Shown in pieces: positions 56,501-64,000 of a stretch of 64,000 bases of DNA. Position 1 is the first letter of the stretch. Each line of letters starts with the position of its first letter. Source of the stretch: Trichoplax sp. H2 (Eukaryota; Placozoa; Uniplacotomia; Trichoplacea); the NCBI GenBank assembly GCA_003344405.1, contig NOWV01000140.1:1-64000 (forward strand). The letters are read 5' to 3'. Under the pieces are notes generated by a model that made no database searches, was not told the origin of the DNA, and worked only from the letters and a program-made list of their open reading frames with translations. A program made the translations under genes and the position numbers.

Positions 56501-58462
56501 CTGTTGTTCAGATGAATAGTAAGAAATGTTGAATACTGGTCTGGTATGACAATGATTCACTTGATCGTCAAAGACAGTATGCTTTGGCTTTTTATAATGT
56601 GTCAAGTCCCATAGCAACACATTGCCTCTAAAGAATTTGAAGCATTTAATTCCGTCATCAAACCCATTTTAAAGGTGTCATGCAAAGGTGCCAAATAATT
56701 TATCAAATATTTTGGTAAGGTTCAAATTTTGACAATAAGTACAATAAAAAGGCAAGCATTGTTACACTTACGTATGATAATTGGATACAATATGATTCAA
56801 GTTCCAAGGTAACCATAGCAGACTTATCCAGTTCTTTGCTTGCTTTTCTAAATCAACCGTCTTTGACCAATTGCGTGCGCCACCATTAATTTTGTTGGGC
56901 ATTTTAACAACTGTTATAACTTCTCTCTTATAAACATTCCATATCCGAAATAATCTATCTCTCGAAGCAGAGGCCAGTAATACGTCTACAGTGAGATGAA
57001 TAAAGTAGAGTATTTCATAATGTGTTATTAACTTCAATATCACTTGTTCATAATAAGGCAACCTTCCCTACACAGTCTACAACGATCTGAATTTTACCGT
57101 ACAATATAAAAAGTTACCTCGATTTGAGCCGGTTTCGAAATGATCTCCAACCACAGGGCACCAATTTAAGCAAGTGATTTGCCTTTGATGTCCTTTCAGT
57201 TCTAGCTTGTGGGAAATGTGCCCACTTTCGGCATTAATGTTAGCAACGATGATAGTTCCATCGTTGTAACCTAACGCAAAGTCGCTCTGATCGTGAGGTG
57301 ACAACTGAATACAGCTAATTGAGTCTTTTCTTAGTGAACCAATGATAAATCGTTGCGCCGCTAATTCCCAGCAAACAATATTACCTTTTTCATCACCTAT
57401 TAATTATAACATTAACCATTCGTTAGCACCCAAGCAGATGAAGCAAATAACAGGTAACTTAAGATGGTATCAGTCGAGTATGTAAGCCATCAAGGCTAGT
57501 TAATGCAGTTTGCTAAAGTTTCAATCTGACAACACTAGTTAGCTAATGAACAACAGCAATACATCCTAAGAATGGTGCTTTATTTGCAATCCTGTTAGTG
57601 AAGTAATCCGCGTTGATTTAATTGGCTGCAGAGCAAGTATGGTAGCTCAACTTGCACAAAGGGTAAAGGGCTTTGCCGTTGCAAAGAGTAAACTCTGACC
57701 CCATTGCCAATATGCGCTGAATAGCCAACTTAATTACGCTAATCATTTTCCTTACAAGAGTATTTCGATACCTGAAATGATCCATTTGCTGGTTGATTTT
57801 GAGACAGACAAGGATGTGATTTTAGCCTAATGAAAAATGATAAAATCCTTACGTTGATGCAGTGAACAATACTTTATTTATATTCAACGCTTGCAAGTAT
57901 TCGACTACCAGCCATGTACCGTTGTAACAACTAAAGGAGATTCCATGCAATGGAACGCCTGCTTAAGTGCATATAGTGTAATAAACATCAAATTGACTAT
58001 TTGTTATTGTGCAGAAATTCAGGCAATCCTTTTTTCATCGATGGTTATCCACTCGTTGAAGATAAGGCAGTCGTTGCAACTGCCCTATCTCGCTAGACTT
58101 TTGCATAAGTATACCTGATGTTTTTCATGTTTTGCAATAAAATGGCGTGATTCTATATCCCATAGAATAATTTTTTTGTCTTCTCCACCACTAACGCATA
58201 AACGCTGAGCACCATTTCGGCTAAGTTGCAAACAAGTAATACGACCAGTATGCAACGACATGATCCCAATCCACTGAAATTGAGCTGGTCCTAATCGATC
58301 ATCTCGTTGTGGAAGCCGATACAAATAAATATCGTTTCTACCTCCAAAAACATATATTCCGTTGTCCGTGCATTGGCTGACAGTAGTGCAATACCAATTT
58401 GCCGAAGCAGGTAGCATTCCTTCCTGAATTTTCCCATCGAATGTGTCCTCCTTGTTCTCCAT
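50534..58462 (-). CDS. GEMIN5: GEMIN5, WD40 subunit of the SMN complex
   Basis: A multi-exon gene. The first exons chain in phase: 58462-58115, 57826-57772, 57396-57118. Start ATG 58462 sits in 'gtagccATGg' and no ATG lies upstream in frame. Exon 1 gives the N-terminal motif LPASANWYC and the first WD40 blade ([17 protein letters not shown]). Further blades follow down to about 54470 ([66 protein letters not shown]). A Lys-rich linker (about 54350-53950) leads to the TPR-like dimerisation region ([40 protein letters not shown]). A large exon (52051-50860) encodes an acidic, low-complexity part. The final exon encodes [17 protein letters not shown], ending at stop 50534, and matches the GEMIN5 C-terminus. 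The protein recognises the snRNP code of pre-snRNAs and delivers them for Sm-core assembly, and also regulates translation. Not all middle exon borders were resolved. Confidence 0.9.
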
Positions 58463-59689
58463 GGCTACAACTGGATGAATTGCTGTGACTTTTCCTTGAC
58501 TCCTATCACCTGCAGTTGCAATTTCGCCGAATGCAAAGCTCGAGCACCTTCCTAGCTGTATAACTGCAGACGCTCTGCTACGGTACAGTACAGACGGAAA
58601 GACAATGGTGCAGCTAGGCCTGGAGACTGGTGCTCTTTGGTTGTCACCCCTTTGCCGACTCGGTGGAATAGGCAAGTTGTCGAGTCAACCGATGTCATCA
58701 ACAGCTCAATTGCATGGCTAGTATGACTTCTAGAGTATGTTTAAAGGTAGAGTACCCTGAACACTATACAATATTGACAACAAAATCACACCTTACAAGG
58801 GTGACAATAAAAGGGCACTCGACTCGATCGTCTGTATGTCTATCTATCCGTATCGATCTGGACCGGTTCCCTGGTACCAGTTCCGGATCGGTCCGCGGAT
58901 AGGTCTGATGTAGTACTCAACTAGTACCCTCCGGGCTGGTTCTACTTCGGCAACATCACGTTGAGGGTAAGGTATTAAACAGTAGCACAAGATGATACAG
59001 AATACATCAATGATCTAGATAAATAGGCTGAGTATAGGAAAGAAGGAGAGCTTTTGGGTACCCAATAATGTGGGGACCGATCATTTTTCTGGTCAATCTA
59101 TAATACGTTATCACTGAGACCGTACACTATACTGTATAAAACCAACCAAGCAGCTCATCTTCAGGACCAATGGTAGACTGCAAACTCGACACTCAAGTGT
59201 TTCATTTCAGACATACATTGCAGTTGATTTGACCAGTAGAATAGTAGGCCTACATTTGGAGTATTGGAAGTAGCCGTTTTCTGTCCGTCTCTTTCTTCGG
59301 AGGAGGAGGATTACGATCACCATGGCGACCAGGTGGGTTGATACTCTTCAGAATCTTTTACTCTCGATGCTCCTGTCTTGGAAAAAGCAGAGGAAGTGCT
59401 CGACAAGTTATTTAAAGCGACATCCACCATCTCGTATCTAAATACCCTTCGATCCTATCTTTAAGCCTATGACTAATCCATAAGAAAGGCACTTATATCA
59501 ACACAAGCACTCGAGAGCTTGGTAGCCCATTGGATATTGATCATCGGTCGGTTTCGCTCTATTGCAATCTGTTATTTTCGACTGGCTACCTTCCAGCCCT
59601 TGAAAAGAATCAAGGGAAATTAATAAAATGGAAGACAAATTGCTAATTCAATTCGTAAAGGACACTCGATTTCAGGATTTACTTCAATT
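58463..59689. other. GEMIN5 upstream region
   Basis: This is likely a promoter region and is relatively GC-rich near 58840-58960 ('ccgggctggt', 'ccggttccctgg'). On the + strand, 'atcaccATGGCGACCAG|gtgggt' at 59316-59337 looks like a Kozak-type start followed by a splice donor. I found no matching downstream exon before the satellite array, so I do not call a gene. Confidence 0.4.
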
Positions 59690-61080
59690 GATCCAATAGG
59701 TCTATCCTCCAGTTCACATCACCATGGAATGCATTATGATATATCATGCAAATCACATTTCATGATAATAACTTGGATACTGAAATAATCATCATTTAAT
59801 TTGTTGATTCATCTTATGATGCACCTGTATGCCACACAGTGCATTAAAAATCAATCAGGAAACGATATTTAATTTCCACTTTCATTTGACATGATCCAAT
59901 ATCTTTACCGTCTGTTTTTCATCACTGTGGCATCCACGATGACATCATAAAAAATTACGCTTCATGATTATAATTTCCGCACTGAAGTAATCATCATTTT
60001 ATTTATTCGTTTATTCATTCCATCTTTATGCTACACAGAAGATTAAAAATAATCAATCAGCATACTATATTCAATTTCAAGATTTATTTTACTTAATCCA
60101 ATATCTGATCGTCTCATTTTCATTACTGTACCATCCACTATGACATCATAGAAATCACCTTTCATAATTACAATTTCGACATTGAAATAATCATCATTTT
60201 ATTTATTTAATTAAATCATCTCATACTACATCTTCTTTCTGCCACACGGTCGATTCAAAATAATCAATTAACAAATTGCATCTAATTTCTACATTTATTT
60301 GACCCGATCCAATATCTATATCGTCTCATTTTTATCACTGTGGCATCCACTATGATATCATGCAAATCACATTTTAGGATTCAATTTCGACACTGAAGTG
60401 ATCATCATTTTATTTCTTTATTCATCTCATCATTATGCCACACAGTCGATTAAAAATAATCAATCAGTAAACTGCACTTAATTTCCACATTTATTTTACA
60501 TGATCCAATATCTCTATCGTCCAATATGCGTCATCATATGCAGATCACATATCATAATTACAATTCGGCATTAAAAATTACAATCATCTCTTTACTGTAT
60601 TTATTCATCTCATCATCATGCGCCTTCTTTACCCCGCGTAGTAGACTAAAAATAATCAATCAGCAAACTGCATTCAATTTCAAGATTCACTTTACTTGAT
60701 CCAATAATTCCATCATCTAATTTCCATCACTATAGTTCTCATCATGTTATCATGTAAATCACACTTTGTTGTTACGATTTCGTCACTACAATAATAATAA
60801 GTAATCATCAACTTATTTATTTATTTATTTCATGATATGCGTACAACTGAGCTACGCCACTCTGTAGATCGAAAATAATCGATCAGCAAATTATATTCAA
60901 TTTTAAGATTCATTTACATGATCCAATAATTCTAATGTATGCGCTGTGGTATGCATCTTAATATCATCTAAACTCCAACTTCATGATTATAATTTGGACA
61001 ATAAAATAATCATCTCATTACTGATTCATACCGTTATGCACCTTGTTCATGCTACACAACCAATTTATAATAAACCACGT
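59690..61080. repeat. Satellite-like array, ~200 bp period, about seven units
   Basis: Units are anchored by 'gatccaatatct' or its variants near 59689, 59894, 60097, 60307, 60502, 60700 and 60920, so the period is about 195-220 bp. Each unit runs 'catc(t)cgtctcattttcatcac', 'gtggcatccactatgacatc', 'aaatcacatttcatgattac', 'gaaataatcatcattttatt', 'catctcatcattatgccaca' and 'attaaaaataatcaatcagc'. Divergence between units looks like 10-25% by eye. There is no coding frame. Confidence 0.9.
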
Positions 61081-62143
61081 AAGAATTCTAAAAGGATAAT
61101 GATGTATTCTTATCTTTGTTTATCTTTATTATTATTCTTGTATCGCATCATAGAGTAAATGATCCAATTTATGCGGCATAAGCAGTATCCGTTATCAATA
61201 AGAAGAACAACCTATTTACCAAGTGCACCTAAGTAAGACGTTATTGAAATGAAATACAAAAGCGGAAAATAAAATAAACATAAAAGTGATTTATAGCCTC
61301 TTTACTGTCACATAAATTCAAATATTACGACATCAAGGTTTGTATAAAATTGCCGACCTAGCGTAGAACCTTATACTCACTTACAAGTTGCATCTACACG
61401 AACGATTGTTGTCCATTATACAATCAAATCAATCGATTGAACAAGAAAATTAAATCTTAATTACACTATAGACTACTAGAATATAGGTGCATAGACTTTT
61501 TACTTCAATAACCATAGTTTAGTAAGTAGCAAGAAAATGATGCAAAAATAATAATCTTAGCTTAGCTTTCGCTCACAAATCATTTTATCACTTTAATAGA
61601 GCATTATCTCCATAAGTAATAAAAAATGTTTAAATTACAAATATCATTTTTATAGGAACATCAGAACTCTTAAAGCGATCTTTTCATAAGATTAAAGCTG
61701 TCAACGATTGCCAGCTTAATGGAAATTTTGTCTGTTAAATAGAATTATATCTACGTATGTAAGCATTGAAAAATGTCTAACATGCAAAGCTAATTGAGTA
61801 GCAGCATCAGATAACTTAAAAACAAATTATCTATAGATTAAAACTACCTGCAATCGCCAGCTTAATGACTATAATGATATCATATATGCCTTCATAAGCG
61901 TATTGATGATGAAGTAAAATGCGCCCTTTGTGGCCATTAGTAAAGCACATATGCAAAATGGGGTTAAAAAATTATTCATTGCAAAAAAAGTAAGTTGAAA
62001 TTACAATTCATATTGATAGTATTTTACCTCTATCGTATACTTGATCTGCTTGTAGTGCATGCATATGATACTTTAGGGATAAAACCAAAGTCTCAATTGA
62101 AATGATTTTCTAACGAATAAACGTATGATGCTCCAAACTTGAA
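61081..62143. other. AT-rich spacer
   Basis: Nothing recognisable. A segment mentioning 'aagattaaagctgtcaacga' (61690) and 'gattaaaactacctgcaatc' (61837), each followed by 'gccagcttaatg', suggests a faint ~150 bp duplication. Confidence 0.4.
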
Positions 62144-63645
62144 TCAAATTGCCACTATATCGATTTTACATTCAGGTGGAATATACTTCATTTTCTTTTT
62201 GTCTTGAATGAAAATTTTTCCTTGGCTGAAACAAACCAAGGCAGGATAGTTTTTTTGATGACGTGTTTTATAATTAATCAACACGAAAGAATCGTCGGAG
62301 TCGACAAATTCGAAATTATAGCTGCATATGAATCTGGGGGGAATTTTCTTTTCGATGTGACGAATTTTTTCTTTTAGAGCCGTCGAGTTGTAATGGTTAG
62401 GGATTGCCTTGGCGCTGTCTCTCAGTAGTAAATCCTGCAACATAACAGATAAAATGCATTATTGTCATTAGCTTCTTTCAACCTGTAAAATTCTAGTAAA
62501 AAGCCATGTTAAGTACGAATATAACTATACTTGTAGATGTGAATATTCCTATCATTCAGCAAGTAAATCCTACTTAGTTTAATAATTAAGAATTTTAACA
62601 TAGACTAGCCATTAATCCTCAAATCACGGATTGATAAAGTTGTCAATAGCAAGTTCATGTTCATCTCTATCACTAGTTGATTTTCTCTACCAACCATCGC
62701 TATCAGAAATAAATTTACTGGCATATCTTATGCTATGCTTACCACAAATACCAAATCGTAATAATATGGATCTTGTCGCTGCTGAAGGCATAATAAATAA
62801 GATGGCTTTCTATCAACCATATGCAATATCCAAATAATGCTTATAGCGCTACGTAGCATCGTGAAATGTCCTAGAATAATATGATAGGAATTTAAAAGCA
62901 TAAAATCGATAAGAATCAGTCTTCTATTCGTATTGTATTGCACGATTGATATGCTCTAGCTTAGGTATTGACTGAATCATGATCAAAGAATAAACGTAAA
63001 GTATGCTAGCGTAGACTTTTCATCGAAGCAACAGTAGTTCATAATACGATTATGCAGAATCAAGTATAAAAATACAGACTGCAATCGTGGAGCACCTCTC
63101 CATATTCCCGAGCTCTAATCTTAATTTCCTGATGATACCATAATTGAAGCGCTTTTACTCATTTATGCTAGTAGAAATGATCAACTTACCAATATCGGGA
63201 TTGAGAGAAACTTGAGGTAGATTTGTATCTGATTCACCTAAATAACCAGCCCTATTTCCAATAACGAATGCTTGATCACTTTTACTTATATAGCCATCCA
63301 TACTCCGGTACGCGAATTCATTATTGCGTAGAAGATCTGTAAAGATAAATATTTCATTGATCTTACTTGGCCATTAGCCAAAACTATTCCGATTAGCGGC
63401 GCATTTATATCAATTATTGTTAATACAATTAAGCAAGCATGAGATCAAGTAAAAGGAAGTAATGTCATGGAAATAAAGGAGTAAAGTAAAAATAGATACC
63501 GTATCTTTAATTAATAACAGCCAAAATAGAGTGCTTATTATACACACAGCTTTCTATTAAAAGATTCATGAGCTACTTACGATTTTTATGAAGATGAGAA
63601 CGCATTTTTTCTTCAATTTGCCGTGGATGCACCGTTGTAAACTTC
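62144..63645 (-). CDS. Unrecognised multi-exon gene, 5' end not seen
   Basis: Three exons have good splice sites. 63645-63581 starts KFTTVHPRQIEEKMRSHLHK. 63336-63190 continues LLRNNEFAYRSMDGYISKSD and on to LPQVSLNPDI; the two join in phase. 62434-62144 starts DLLLRDSAKAIPNHYN and ends at a stop after CKIDIVAI. The second exon ends in phase 1 and the last starts in phase 0, so at least one exon between them (63190-62434) was not found. The first exon starts in phase 2, so more lies upstream, perhaps beyond the window. The last exon is rich in Lys and aromatic residues with a beta-like pattern (SYNFEFVDSDDSFVLINY). I recognise no domain and assign no function. Confidence 0.6.
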
Positions 63646-64000
63646 CTGTTAAAGTGCTGATATTTCAATACTTTATAAACACTATGATAGTTAAATGATT
63701 TTAGGGAAAAATGTATTTGAAATTTCTTTGTAACAATATAATCCGCTCAATAGTGTAAATTAAAACACCAATGCAAATAATAGAACTAATGGGCCTGATA
63801 ATTTTATACTCCTACAAGGTGCTAAAATGCAATGGAACGATTTCGGCAGTAGTTCTGTTTAAAATTCTTTCTTAGCGATGTAATTCTCTCAATAACGCCA
63901 ACAAAAACTAATCTAACGATCAGATTTATGAGCTTTACAGTTATCGCCTCATTGCTTTATATAATCTACTTAATATGTCAGTTTTAATTCCACTCTTGCT

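Noticed and set aside
59316-59337. ATGGCGACCAG followed by gtgggt, like a first exon on the + strand
   Set aside because: No downstream + exon before or after the satellite array in this window.

Overview
This is a window of a metazoan nuclear genome. It is AT-rich, and genes are split into many small exons with GT/AG introns of mostly 50-400 bp. I rebuilt several genes exon by exon from frame, splice sites and recall of the animal families; no search was run. The gene set (LEM/ankyrin ANKLE2, CHIC1/2, myotubularin MTMR1/2, death-domain ROCO GTPase, KLC/NPHP3-type TPR protein, cytosolic LARS, NUDCD2, GEMIN5) is animal. Compact genes, low GC and a ROCO-death/TPR cluster make an early-branching animal such as a placozoan (Trichoplax/Hoilungia-like) my best guess, but this is inference.

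Layout. 1-1860: no gene, diverged direct repeats. 1861-6470 (+): ANKLE2, 11 exons, with duplicated sequence inside intron 2. 6471-10466: no convincing gene, but a ~400-450 bp tandem duplication carrying a GTACT-type palindromic microsatellite. 10467-14879 (+): CHIC1/2, 6 exons. 17148-22979 (-): MTMR1/2 lipid phosphatase, 24 exons, catalytic motif intact. 23482-24850: minisatellite array. 25348-30445 (-): ROC-COR GTPase flanked by death domains, plus a spare death-domain exon. 30831-31178: solo LTR with 5-bp target-site duplication. 31353-32822 (-): intronless TPR protein, followed by a decayed tandem copy (33640-34690). 36167-45146 (-): cytosolic leucyl-tRNA synthetase. 46198-48526 (+): NUDCD2, divergent from LARS1. 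50534-58462 (-): GEMIN5. 59690-61080: ~200 bp satellite-like array. 62144 to the right edge (-): an unrecognised gene, 5' end not in view.

The housekeeping genes act separately: nuclear envelope reassembly (ANKLE2), vesicle/plasma-membrane association (CHIC), 3-phosphoinositide turnover (MTMR), translation (LARS1), dynein/Hsp90 co-chaperoning (NUDCD2), and snRNP assembly (GEMIN5). The accessory region is 25.3-36 kb. There a death-domain ROCO GTPase, a TPR protein with a possible N-myristoylation signal, its decayed copy and a retroelement scar sit together. This is the best candidate for a lineage-specific signalling (cell death or innate immunity) locus. Throughout, several unrelated tandem arrays have periods near 190-210 bp.
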